From positions 20,147 through 84,146 of the forward strand of contig NZ_FOHN01000013.1 in assembly GCF_900111595.1 (NCBI RefSeq): 64,000 nucleotides of DNA. Direction: 5' to 3'. The notes below the pieces were generated by a model, which was not told where the DNA came from, searched no databases, and saw nothing but the letters and a program-made list of their open reading frames with translations. A program made the translations under genes and the position numbers. This stretch comes from [Clostridium] polysaccharolyticum (GTDB taxonomy: Bacteria; Bacillota; Clostridia; Lachnospirales; Lachnospiraceae). Each line of letters starts with the position of its first letter. The first letter of the stretch is position 1. Shown piece after piece: positions 17,545 through 26,772 of the stretch.

Positions 17545-17902
17545 TAAAGGAAAGGGTAGGGAGATTACAGTTTTTTTGATAAAATCTTTTAGAAAAATTT
17601 ATAAAAAGTCATTAATAGCTTTAATTTCTTCAATATCCGTATTTTCCCTTATTTTTGTAGTAAGATTAATACCAGAATCACAATATTTTAGTTGCATTTC
17701 TAATGGAATTTCTTCCTCTGTCCTTTCGTACAGGAAAAAGGACAGTTTGCTAGAAATTCAGGCAAAAGTTTTGGTATTTGTAAGTGCGGGAGTTGCTGCA
17801 GTCATTTTCATGTCCGTAATGCCTAAGGTTGTGTATCAGGCACATAAAGAGTCTATTGTTTCCGTAAAAGAAGATATTCCGATTTGTCTAGGGATAAAGT
17901 GA
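17519..17902 (+). CDS. uncertain small membrane protein
   Basis: 127-codon frame overlapping the 3' end of cobO by 26 bases, with a possible AAGGGAG ribosome site. Two hydrophobic segments are visible (about residues 33-50 and 84-103), separated by a serine-rich part. I do not recognise it, and codon use is not convincing. It may be a real coupled gene or part of the decayed stretch that follows. No independent support. Confidence 0.28.
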   Translation: MPERVLNFNKGKGREITVFLIKSFRKIYKKSLIALISSISVFSLIFVVRLIPESQYFSCISNGISSSVLSYRKKDSLLEIQAKVLVFVSAGVAAVIFMSVMPKVVYQAHKESIVSVKEDIPICLGIK

Positions 17903-18300
17903 AAAGAGATGATTATGCAGTTTATCTTAGAAGCTTTACTGGTTCTGCCTATAAATAAAAAATGGGATGATTTAGAACCAGCACAGGAAAAAGAGTAAAG
18001 TATCATTATCATGAAGTGGATAGAATAACAGAAGGAGAGTGATCTATGGCAAAACAAACAGGAGATTATTGCACCGTTTGATTCTATTACAATAGTTGAA
18101 AGTTTTTAACAATAAGCCAGTTTCTGATTATGAATGTATGAGGTGTAAAATGCTATATGAAAATGTAAGAAAGGAACTGCATGAGACATCTTCCCGGAAA
18201 AAAAGAAATTATGAAGTTTGTAGGGTATTTTAACATATAAACAGGAATGGATCTTTTGGAGAATCTAGTGTATAATGGATTCGGTTTATATGGAAAGAAA
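17903..18300 (+). other. gene-poor stretch with coding remnants before tkt
   Basis: No intact gene is visible. Short fragments look like decayed coding sequence: a 29-codon frame from 17910, an ATG at 18045 with an excellent AAGGAGAGTG site that stops after 11 codons, and a 41-codon open stretch at 18108-18233 containing CMRC. A TATAAT at 18271-18276 is a possible tkt -10. Confidence 0.4.
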
Positions 18301-18335
18301 AGCTACTAGGGAAGATTGATAGGAGGAAATCAACT

Positions 18336-20324
18336 ATGAGTAATATTGAAACAATGTCAGTTAATGCAATCCGTGTGCTTGCAGCAGATGCTATTCAAAA
18401 AGCAAATTCTGGACATCCAGGTCTACCATTAGGCTGTGCCAGCATTGGCTATGAATTATGGGCGAAACATATGAAACATAACCCAGCTAATCCACAATGG
18501 GCTAACCGTGACCGTTTTATTTTATCAGGTGGACATGGTTCTGCTTTATTATATTCCTTATTACATTTATTTGGTTATGGAAACCTTTCAAAAGAGGATT
18601 TAGCACAGTTCAGACAGTTAGATTCACTTACACCTGGACATCCAGAGTATGGCCATACTGTTGGTGTAGAAGCTACAACTGGACCTCTTGGAGCAGGTAT
18701 GGGTATGGCAGTTGGTATGGCTATGGCAGAAGCACATCTTGCAGCACGTTTTAATAAAGAGGGCTATGATGTTGTGGATCATTATACATTTGCACTTGGT
18801 GGAGATGGATGTATGATGGAAGGTATCTCTTCTGAAGCATTTTCCCTTGCTGGAACATTAGGGCTTAGCAAGTTAATTATCCTTTATGATTCTAACAAAA
18901 TTTCTATTGAAGGTGATACGGATATTGCGTTTACAGAAGACGTACAAAAACGTGTAGAAGCATTTGGCTTCCAGACATTAGTTGTAGAAGATGGTAACAA
19001 CCTAGAAGAGATCGGCAAAGCAATTGAAGCTGCAAAAGCAGACAAAACAAGACCATCTTTCATTACGATCAAAACAAAAATCGGTTTTGGCTGTCCAGCA
19101 AAAGAAGGTAAAGCCAGTGCTCACGGTGAACCTTTAGGAGTGGATAACGTAACAGCATTAAAAGAAAACTTACAGTGGCCATCACAAGAGCCATTTTATG
19201 TGCCTGATGAGGTATATGCACATTACAAAGAAATCACAGATGGTTTAGCAAAAGAAGAAGCAGAATGGAATGCCATGTTTGCAAAATACTGTGAAGCATA
19301 TCCTGAAATGAAAGCGTTATGGGATGAGATGCATTCCGACGTAGATGCACAGGCATTATTAGAGAACGAAGAATTTTGGAAATTTGAAGATAAACCAGAA
19401 GCAACTAGAAACTTATCTGGAATGGTAATCAACCGTATTAAGGATATTGTTCCTGGATTTATTGGTGGTGCAGCAGATTTAGCTCCATCCACTAAGACAT
19501 ATATGAAAGACATGGGAGATTTCTCAAAAGATAATTATGGGGGACGTAACTTACACTTTGGTGTTCGTGAGTTAGCTATGACAGCTATTGGAAATGGTTT
19601 AATGATACATGGAGGATTACGTTCTTTCGTATCTACATTCTTTGTATTCAGTGATTATGTAAAACCAATGGCAAGATTATCTGCACTTATGGGGGCTCCA
19701 TTATCATTTGTATTAACACATGACAGTATTGGTGTTGGAGAAGATGGACCAACACATGAACCAATTGAACAATTAGCAATGTTACGTGCAATGCCTAACT
19801 TTACTGTATACCGTCCAGCAGATGCTACAGAAACAATTGCAGCCTGGTATTATGCAGTAACATCTAAGAAAACACCTACTGCATTAGTATTAACACGACA
19901 GAATCTGCCTCAGTTAGCAGGTTCAAGCAAGGAAGCATTAAAAGGTGGATATGTAATCGCAGATTCCACAAAAGAAACACCAGATGCTATCTTAATTGCA
20001 AGTGGTTCTGAAGTGTCTTTAGCGATCAGTGCAAAAGAAGAACTAGCAAAAGAAAATATTGATGTTCGAGTAGTAAGTATGCCATCTATGGATGTATTCG
20101 AACAGCAGTCTAAGGAATATAAAGAAAAAGTATTACCAATTGAATGTAGAAAGAGAGTTGCAATTGAAGCACTTTCCGACTTTGGTTGGGGAAAATACGT
20201 TGGTTTAGACGGCGCATATGTAACAATGAAATCCTTTGGAGCAAGTGCACCTGCAAATCTACTATTTGAGAAATTTGGCTTCACAACTGAAAATGTTGTA
20301 AATACGGTAAAAGGTATTTTATAA
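18336..20324 (+). CDS. tkt: transketolase
   Basis: 662-residue thiamine-diphosphate enzyme of the pentose phosphate pathway that moves two-carbon ketol units. The N-terminal part has SGHPGLPLGCA and the ThDP/Mg motif GDGCMMEG (about residue 155). The middle domain has the catalytic Glu region HFGVRELAM and the THDSIGVGEDGPTHEP block. The C-terminal domain starts after residue 530. Full length. An AGGAGG site lies 10 bases before ATG. It stands alone between the decayed stretch and an alarmone synthetase gene. Confidence 0.97.
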   Translation: MSNIETMSVNAIRVLAADAIQKANSGHPGLPLGCASIGYELWAKHMKHNPANPQWANRDRFILSGGHGSALLYSLLHLFGYGNLSKEDLAQFRQLDSLTPGHPEYGHTVGVEATTGPLGAGMGMAVGMAMAEAHLAARFNKEGYDVVDHYTFALGGDGCMMEGISSEAFSLAGTLGLSKLIILYDSNKISIEGDTDIAFTEDVQKRVEAFGFQTLVVEDGNNLEEIGKAIEAAKADKTRPSFITIKTKIGFGCPAKEGKASAHGEPLGVDNVTALKENLQWPSQEPFYVPDEVYAHYKEITDGLAKEEAEWNAMFAKYCEAYPEMKALWDEMHSDVDAQALLENEEFWKFEDKPEATRNLSGMVINRIKDIVPGFIGGAADLAPSTKTYMKDMGDFSKDNYGGRNLHFGVRELAMTAIGNGLMIHGGLRSFVSTFFVFSDYVKPMARLSALMGAPLSFVLTHDSIGVGEDGPTHEPIEQLAMLRAMPNFTVYRPADATETIAAWYYAVTSKKTPTALVLTRQNLPQLAGSSKEALKGGYVIADSTKETPDAILIASGSEVSLAISAKEELAKENIDVRVVSMPSMDVFEQQSKEYKEKVLPIECRKRVAIEALSDFGWGKYVGLDGAYVTMKSFGASAPANLLFEKFGFTTENVVNTVKGIL

Positions 20325-20478
20325 AATTAGGGTTTATCTTCTATGTTTTCTGTGAAGTCTATTAAGTTTTTATTAACATTTTCAAAGTTCAAGTTTCCGT
20401 TACAATTTTGTGGTAAAATGAGCTTAGAAATTGAGTGAAAAACCATGTAAACACACAGAGAAGTATAGGAGAGGATAT

Positions 20479-21336
20479 ATGGAATTACCAATTTATTATG
20501 ATGAGGCAGAAGAGTGGAAAAGTGCGATCTTCCTCTACAATTCTGCCTTACGTGAAATTAATACAAAGCTTGAAATTTTAAACGATGAATTCAAGTTAGC
20601 ACACAGTTATAATCCGATAGAACACATTACTTCCAGGGTGAAATCACCAGAAAGTATAGCAAAAAAAATCCGTCATAAGAATAAGGAACTGACAGTTGAA
20701 AATATTGTTAAGTATGTAAATGATGTAGCGGGGATACGTGTGATCTGTTCTTTTACATCTGATATTTACAGACTGGCAGATGCAATTGCCAACCAGAATG
20801 ACGTAAAGGTATTAAAGGTAAAAGATTATATTACCAGTCCTAAGGAAAATGGATATAAGAGTTATCATATGATAGTGTCAATTCCTATTTTCTTGACAGA
20901 TAATGTAATTGACACCAAAGTTGAAATTCAGATACGAACTATAGCCATGGACTTTTGGGCTAGTTTAGAGCATAAAATATATTATAAGTTTGAAGGAAAT
21001 GCACCAGAAAGAATTAAAAAGGACTTAAAAGAGTGTGCAGATATTATTGGATATCTAGATCACAAGATGATGTCTTTAAATGGTGAAATTCAAAGTTATA
21101 CGAAAAATAATCTAAGTGATTATAAGGAGATTATGTCTCAAAATTATCTGAACTGCCTGAAAGAGAGTTATGGAAAAATCGTCGAGGATGATGAAGAAGA
21201 AGGTGCTGCAAAGAACCAGAATATAAAGAAGCCAGAAGAAAAAAATGCAGGGGCAGAATCTATAACAAGTTCCAACCCATTTGCGGATCTTGGCGGTCAA
21301 GTGAAGAAGCGGATTTTTCGTAAAAAACAGGCATAA
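20479..21336 (+). CDS. small alarmone synthetase, RelQ-like (p)ppGpp synthetase
   Basis: 285-residue stand-alone RelA/SpoT synthetase domain, making (p)ppGpp from ATP and GTP/GDP without a hydrolase domain. Seen are the substrate-binding HITSRVKSPESIAKKIRHKN block, VNDVAGIRVICSF, DYITSPKENGYKSYH and EIQIRTIAMDFWASLEHK. The last 75 residues are charged, low complexity and probably disordered, longer than in Bacillus RelQ (211). The ATG at 20479 has an AGGAGAGG site; an upstream in-frame TTG has none. A bidirectional hairpin ends it. Confidence 0.92.
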   Translation: MELPIYYDEAEEWKSAIFLYNSALREINTKLEILNDEFKLAHSYNPIEHITSRVKSPESIAKKIRHKNKELTVENIVKYVNDVAGIRVICSFTSDIYRLADAIANQNDVKVLKVKDYITSPKENGYKSYHMIVSIPIFLTDNVIDTKVEIQIRTIAMDFWASLEHKIYYKFEGNAPERIKKDLKECADIIGYLDHKMMSLNGEIQSYTKNNLSDYKEIMSQNYLNCLKESYGKIVEDDEEEGAAKNQNIKKPEEKNAGAESITSSNPFADLGGQVKKRIFRKKQA

Positions 21337-21378
21337 AAAAATGCGTACAGATTATGTTTATAACTGTACGCATTTTTT
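21337..21378. terminator. bidirectional terminator
   Basis: AAAAAATGCGTACA and TGTACGCATTTTTT form a 14-bp stem with A and T runs on either side, ending both the alarmone synthetase and the convergent secreted-protein gene. Confidence 0.85.
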
Positions 21379-21401
21379 GGATATTATATTCTGTTATTTC
21401 G

Positions 21402-22649
21402 TTAAACAACAATTATTTTGATACGTTTATATTTTCCACTTCCATCAGCTGCAGAAACCTTTATATAACATATACCTCTTTTTTTGGCTGTAATGCGCCC
21501 ACTTTTAGAAATACTGGCAACGGTTTTTTTAGAAGAAGTATAGCGCAATCTTTTTACTGTTGCATTGGACGGGGATATTGTGGAACGAATGTTGAAAAAG
21601 GTTCCTTTTTTCAGTTTCTTTGTGGATATGTTAGTCTTAATTGATTTTACAAGATGTCCATAAACAGTTATAGTTTTAGAAGCAACAAACCGGCTATTGG
21701 TAGAAACACAGCTGATAACTGTCTGGCCAGGCCGTTTTGCTGTTAAAACTCCTTCTTTGGAAACAGATGCGATATAAGGTTTGGAACTGTACCATTTAAA
21801 ATCGTATTGGCTCTCGTCATCATTGTAATTAATCAGAGCATAATTTAAGTCCATTTGTCTGTTTAATTTTATTTTATTAGAAGCACAGCGAATTGCTAAA
21901 TGTGGCTTTGGATCTGTCTGTGCTTTAACATTATCTACAGTTTCCATTAAGATATAGGTTCCGGAATAATAGGCATCAAAGACAAACTCATTATTGCTAT
22001 TGACATATCCCTCTGGAATTCCAGAGACAGATTTTCGGTTAGTTGTATAGATGACCTGTACACATTCTTTAGAAAAGCTGGATGGAAGTTTTATCTTTAC
22101 TGGTAAAGGAGAGCTTTCCTGAAATACAAGGTCGGCAATATTTAATTCAAATCCTATGTATTTTGTTGTCTTATTCTGTGTAAAGACAACTGTTTTTAAT
22201 ATGCTTCTCTCATAAGTCATAAGCTGCATTTCACAAGCATTTCCGTATTGCTGTCCAGTTATGTCAACCGTTACTGTTGAATGATAGGTACCATCGGAAA
22301 TGCTCTGGCTAAGAATATGTGGTGTAGAACTTTGTTTTTCCCAGCCTGCATATATAGTAGTATTTCTATATATTTTTTGAGAAAAGTCAAATTTACTGGT
22401 TAGGGATGAATCCGTATACCAGCCACGAAACCAGTAACCAGATCGGGATGGGTTATCGGGTTCATCAATAGTTGAGCCATAGCGTACATTTGTTATGGCT
22501 GCGACAGAACTGCCTCCGTTGGTATTAAACTGTACATAGAAGACGGTATCTTTTATGCTAGCCGCCTTAGCATTATCAGGCTGTACGCAAGTTGTTGCGA
22601 ATAAAAGAATTGCTAATAATACTAGCCACACTGATTTTTGTTTTTTCAT
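21402..22649 (-). CDS. secreted InlB-repeat and Big2 Ig-like domain protein
   Basis: 415-residue exported protein. A signal peptide with lysines and a hydrophobic core ends near AKAA (about residue 30). Residues 35-85 form an InlB/Listeria-Bacteroides repeat (YVQFNTNGGS ... GYWFRGWYTD). The C-terminal 160 residues hold Ig-like Big2 domains with the ISKSGRITAKKRG pattern near the end. No LPXTG or other anchor is seen, so it may be released or held by charge. The ATG at 22649 has AGGAGGTC; a start 10 codons upstream lacks one. It lies 22 bases after the S1 gene, probably one transcript. Confidence 0.85.
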   Translation of the reverse strand: MKKQKSVWLVLLAILLFATTCVQPDNAKAASIKDTVFYVQFNTNGGSSVAAITNVRYGSTIDEPDNPSRSGYWFRGWYTDSSLTSKFDFSQKIYRNTTIYAGWEKQSSTPHILSQSISDGTYHSTVTVDITGQQYGNACEMQLMTYERSILKTVVFTQNKTTKYIGFELNIADLVFQESSPLPVKIKLPSSFSKECVQVIYTTNRKSVSGIPEGYVNSNNEFVFDAYYSGTYILMETVDNVKAQTDPKPHLAIRCASNKIKLNRQMDLNYALINYNDDESQYDFKWYSSKPYIASVSKEGVLTAKRPGQTVISCVSTNSRFVASKTITVYGHLVKSIKTNISTKKLKKGTFFNIRSTISPSNATVKRLRYTSSKKTVASISKSGRITAKKRGICYIKVSAADGSGKYKRIKIIVV

Positions 22650-22671
22650 ATGACCTCCTATTTTTCTAACT

Positions 22672-23619
22672 TTAGTCAAATTTAAAGTTGGATAATAGAG
22701 CTCCTAAACTAGTTGATGCTGTTTCCTGTTCCGTATATTCAATTGGAGCGTCTTTTACATCTTCAACAATATCTTCTTTGTCTTCAACGGCCTTAATACT
22801 TAAGCTGATTTTGCCGTCTTTTACGTCAATAATTTTAACATTTACTTCTTGGCCTTCACTTAACACTTCTTTCGGACTCTTTAAATGTCTTCCACAGATT
22901 TGGGAAATATGAACCAGACCACTCAAGTCATCGCCGATTTTTACAAATGCACCATAAGGAGCAAGTTTTTCAACTACACCACTTGTAACAAGCCCAATTT
23001 GAAGACTGGAAACTTTTAATTTATGTTCTTTCTCTGCACGTTCCCTTGCAACTTGTTTAGCTGAAAGAACCAGCTTCTTTTTATCTTCATCTACTGTAAT
23101 GACAACGGCATCTATGGTTTTTCCTTTGTATGGTTCCAGATCCTCTACATAAGAAAGAGCTAATTGAGATGCAGGAATAAAACTACGAATCCCTTCAACA
23201 TAAGTAATGACGCCACTATTTACAACTTCTTTAATCTTACAGGAATAAACCGTTTCATTTTTCATAGCTTCCTTTAAGATTTCCCAAGATAGTATATCAT
23301 GAGCTTGTTTTAAAGAAAGAAGCACATTACCCTCTCCGTCATCTTCACGAAGAACAACTGCGGTAATGGAATCACCTGCTGCAATATCAGTTTTAATTGA
23401 AAATCCTGGGTCATTGCTTAACTCAGTAATTTTAATAATTCCTTCAGCGTAATAGCCCAAGTCAATCATAACTTCTGAATCTGTTACCCCGATTACAGTA
23501 CCTGTAATCAGCTCTCCTTCCTTTACTGAACGGAAAGAACGGTTTAATTCATCTTTAAATTCATCCATAGAAGGAATTATTTCCTGTAATTTTTCTTCAC
23601 TATTTGTATTTTCAGACAT
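22672..23619 (-). CDS. S1 RNA-binding domain protein (ribosomal protein S1-like)
   Basis: 315-residue RNA-binding protein with three S1 OB-fold domains at about residues 35-110, 120-190 and 205-275 (for example GELITGTVIGVTDSEVMIDL and GVVEKLAPYGAFVKIGDDLSGLVHIS). The last 40 residues are acidic. In clostridia, short S1 homologues assist translation or RNA turnover, and some are fused to IspH; here it is free-standing. The ATG at 23619 follows AGAGGGA. The neighbours are a GNAT gene upstream and a secreted protein downstream. Confidence 0.88.
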   Translation of the reverse strand: MSENTNSEEKLQEIIPSMDEFKDELNRSFRSVKEGELITGTVIGVTDSEVMIDLGYYAEGIIKITELSNDPGFSIKTDIAAGDSITAVVLREDDGEGNVLLSLKQAHDILSWEILKEAMKNETVYSCKIKEVVNSGVITYVEGIRSFIPASQLALSYVEDLEPYKGKTIDAVVITVDEDKKKLVLSAKQVARERAEKEHKLKVSSLQIGLVTSGVVEKLAPYGAFVKIGDDLSGLVHISQICGRHLKSPKEVLSEGQEVNVKIIDVKDGKISLSIKAVEDKEDIVEDVKDAPIEYTEQETASTSLGALLSNFKFD

Positions 23620-23651
23620 ATGTATCCCTCTTTTACAGTTTATTACTTCCA

Positions 23652-24404
23652 TTATAACATATACTTAGTACGAAACCAATAGGTATACAAATATTTGAAA
23701 CCTAGGCTTTCATATAGAGTACGGGCTGGGGTATTGTCTTTTACAACCTGCAGGTAAGCATGAACAGCTCCTCTTTGCATGCCGGCATGAATCAAGGCAT
23801 CACAAATTGCATGGGCATAATGTCTTCTTCGATAATCTTGATGCACATAAATAGCATATATGCCAATGTGTTCTCTATCCAGAATGCCAAGACCAGAAGC
23901 AACCATGACTCCGCCTTGATAAATGGAAGCGGAAACAGTTGGTTTGGGAATTGAATGGTACATATAAGGAACAATTTTTTTTAAGTTAGGATCCGTCGTG
24001 CCATTTAAGTGAAGCAGATTATTGATCCATTCATCTGTAAGCTCATTTTCTAATATAACATCAATATCATTAGGAAATGATATGAAATTCTGAAAAGAAA
24101 GAGTCATGTTATCGGTTATATGTTCAATACAGTAGCCTTGACTTTCTAAGTATTTATCTACTTCTTTATCAATTAATGGACTTATTTTGAAAATACAAGG
24201 CGTTTTTTCCATTTTGTATTCATTTTCACAAAAGGCTACTTTTTGGGAAAGTGGCAAGCTGGATTGTCCAATAAGATTTACACAGTTAGTTCTATGTGTA
24301 TAGTTGCTTGAATAACGTAAAATCCAGCCATCATAAAGTTCGGTTTTGTGTGATGGCCATGCATTGAAAGATAACTCGTCAATCTTTTTTATGTAGTCAT
24401 TCAT
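23652..24404 (-). CDS. GNAT-family N-acetyltransferase
   Basis: 250-residue acetyl-CoA-dependent transferase. The C-terminal half has the GNAT core, with IYAIYVHQDYRRRHYAHAI as the acetyl-CoA pyrophosphate-binding motif A and TLYESLGFKYLYTYWFR closing the fold. The N-terminal half (WPSHKTELYDGWILRYS) matches a two-domain GNAT subgroup. The substrate is unknown. It is followed by the S1 gene after 32 bases. Confidence 0.85.
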   Translation of the reverse strand: MNDYIKKIDELSFNAWPSHKTELYDGWILRYSSNYTHRTNCVNLIGQSSLPLSQKVAFCENEYKMEKTPCIFKISPLIDKEVDKYLESQGYCIEHITDNMTLSFQNFISFPNDIDVILENELTDEWINNLLHLNGTTDPNLKKIVPYMYHSIPKPTVSASIYQGGVMVASGLGILDREHIGIYAIYVHQDYRRRHYAHAICDALIHAGMQRGAVHAYLQVVKDNTPARTLYESLGFKYLYTYWFRTKYML

Positions 24405-24557
24405 GGTAGAAGCCTTCTTTCTATATAAATTTCTTATATAAATTGTACATAAGATTATATTTTATATCTTTCACATTTGCAATGAAATTTATGATATAAT
24501 ATTTTGGAAGATAGGTTAAAAAAGAGAAAACAATATGATAAGAAAGGAAAATTGGGT

Positions 24558-26750
24558 ATGCCATCATTTTTATCTAATTTAGAAGGGTTTCGCGGAACAG
24601 GCGAAGTAAATGAACAAGGACAGGCACTGGAACAGTTTCTGGAAGGTTATAATGCCAATAAGTATGAAAAACCAAGTGTAACAGCAGATGTATTAGTATT
24701 TGCATATCAGAGTGGACAAAAAGACTTACTAAATGAAATAAAATTGCTAATGGTAAAAAGAAAGAATCATCCAAGTATTGGTTTTTGGGCAATTCCTGGT
24801 GGATTTGCCAAAGTAAGGGAAGACTTAGTGGAAACCGCAAAGCGTGAATTAAAAGAGGAGACTGGTTTGACGGATATTCCTCTTACGCAGATGTATACAT
24901 ACGGAGAAGTAGAGAGAGACCCAAGAGATCGCGTCGTTACAACTGCATATGTTGGTCTTGTTGAAGATGGGACACAAAAACCAGTGGCAGCAGACGATGC
25001 AAAAGACGCAAAGTGGTGGAACGTAGAAGTGGCTAAAGTGTCAGAGACAGAAAAAGGAGCAGTGAAGGAGGTAGAATACAGGCTGACAATGACAACACAA
25101 GGAGAACGGGAACTGACAGCACTTGTAGTTGAAAAGATACAGCTAGGTACACCTCTTCAGATATCAGAATATTCAGTAAAGGAATCAAATGGCATTGCAT
25201 TTGATCATGCCAGATATATTGTGCAGGGATACACATTTATTGAGAGAAGTCCTAAGAATGCAATGGAAAATGTACAGGTATTTAAGGCAGAGTTATCAAA
25301 AGAAGCCGTACAGGATCCTGCTGTTTGTGAAACACCAGCTTCTTCCGTGGATGTAAACGGAAAGAGAGTTCCAATACCGGTAGTGAAAAAGGGAAATCCT
25401 AATTTTGCATGGTATGAAAATGCATCATTCTATCATATTTATCCATTAGGGTTATGTGGAGCACCAAAATTAAATGAAGGACAGGAAGTGACAGAACGTC
25501 TAAATAAACTCCTGCCTTGGATTAGCCATATTAAAGAGATTGGCTGCAATGGCATTTATTTAGGACCAGTGTTTGAATCTGTTGGACATGGCTATGAAAC
25601 AACGGATTATAAAACAGTAGACCGAAGACTTGGAACCAATGAAACATTAAGGAACTTTGTGGATGAATGCCATAGACAGGGAATCAGGGTTGTATTAGAT
25701 GGCGTATTTAATCACACAGGAAGAGAGTTCTTTGCATTTAAGGATATAAAAGAAAAGAGAGAGGGTTCCCAGTACCGGGACTGGTATTGTAATGTAAATT
25801 TTGGCGGAAACAATGAATACAATGACGGTTTTTCCTATGAGAACTGGGGAGGTTATAACCTGCTTGTAAAACTGAATCAAAGAAATCCAGCCGTAATAGA
25901 TTACATCTGTAATGTGATTCGTTTTTGGGTAGAAGAGTTTGATATTGATGGAATTCGTCTGGATGCAGCAGATGTGCTGGATTTTGAATTTATGAAAACA
26001 CTTAGAGCTGTTGCAAGAGAAGTAAAGGATCAGTTTTGGCTTATGGGAGAGGTTATACATGGAGACTACGGCAGATGGGTAAATGATGATATGCTTCATT
26101 CTGTTACGAACTATCAATTACACAAGGCACTATTCTCAGGACATAACGACCATAATTATTTTGAAATTGCACATAATGTGAAATATGTCTATAATCAGGT
26201 AAATGGAAATTTGTTAAAATTATACAATTTCTTAGACAACCATGATGTTGACAGGATTGCATCTAAAGTGAACAATAAAGACAATCTTGTACCAATCTAT
26301 TATCTTTTATATACACTTCCAGGAGTGCCATCCATCTACTATGGTTCAGAGTTTGCAGTAGAAGGTGTAAAGGTAAATGGCAGTGATGATGGGTTAAGGC
26401 CAGAGCTTGATTTACAACAGCTTGAGCAGCAGCATAAAGGGGACAGGTTAATATCAGAAATTGCAAAGCTGGGAGAGTTAAGACAGGAAAGTGAAGTACT
26501 GGCAAAAGGACGTTATGAAGAATTGATGTTGACAAACCGTCAGTTTGCATTTGGAAGAATGTTAGATAGAGAAGCTATAATTACAGTAGTTAATAATGAC
26601 GAACAGGCAGCGGAAAGCTATGTTCCAGTTCATATGCAGGCATCAGAAGCACAGGATATTTTTACAGGGGAAAAAGTGCGGGTTGAAAATGGAACAATTC
26701 GAGTTATGTTAGAAAAAAACAGCGGAAGAGTATTTTATGTGAGAGGCTAA
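24558..26750 (+). CDS. NUDIX hydrolase fused to GH13 alpha-amylase-family enzyme
   Basis: 730-residue two-domain protein. The N-terminal NUDIX domain has a complete Nudix box from GGFAKVRED to REL.EETGL (about residues 78-100), followed by a degenerate NrtR-like segment (GIAFDHARY). From about residue 285 a GH13 barrel follows: region I VVLDGVFNH, nucleophile Asp in DGIRLDAAD, acid/base Glu in LMGEV, and NHDVDR. There is no signal peptide, so it acts inside the cell. Its place 22 bases before glgB points to glycogen or maltodextrin turnover, perhaps with ADP-sugar hydrolysis. The ATG at 24558 has AGAAAGGA; a TTG at 24504 sits on a TATAAT. Confidence 0.9.
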   Translation: MPSFLSNLEGFRGTGEVNEQGQALEQFLEGYNANKYEKPSVTADVLVFAYQSGQKDLLNEIKLLMVKRKNHPSIGFWAIPGGFAKVREDLVETAKRELKEETGLTDIPLTQMYTYGEVERDPRDRVVTTAYVGLVEDGTQKPVAADDAKDAKWWNVEVAKVSETEKGAVKEVEYRLTMTTQGERELTALVVEKIQLGTPLQISEYSVKESNGIAFDHARYIVQGYTFIERSPKNAMENVQVFKAELSKEAVQDPAVCETPASSVDVNGKRVPIPVVKKGNPNFAWYENASFYHIYPLGLCGAPKLNEGQEVTERLNKLLPWISHIKEIGCNGIYLGPVFESVGHGYETTDYKTVDRRLGTNETLRNFVDECHRQGIRVVLDGVFNHTGREFFAFKDIKEKREGSQYRDWYCNVNFGGNNEYNDGFSYENWGGYNLLVKLNQRNPAVIDYICNVIRFWVEEFDIDGIRLDAADVLDFEFMKTLRAVAREVKDQFWLMGEVIHGDYGRWVNDDMLHSVTNYQLHKALFSGHNDHNYFEIAHNVKYVYNQVNGNLLKLYNFLDNHDVDRIASKVNNKDNLVPIYYLLYTLPGVPSIYYGSEFAVEGVKVNGSDDGLRPELDLQQLEQQHKGDRLISEIAKLGELRQESEVLAKGRYEELMLTNRQFAFGRMLDREAIITVVNNDEQAAESYVPVHMQASEAQDIFTGEKVRVENGTIRVMLEKNSGRVFYVRG

Positions 26751-26772
26751 TGAAAGTCAGGGAGGTAAATAA

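Noticed and set aside
24504..24557. TTG start for the NUDIX-GH13 gene
   Set aside because: It overlaps a TATAAT element and has no ribosome site, while the ATG at 24558 has one.
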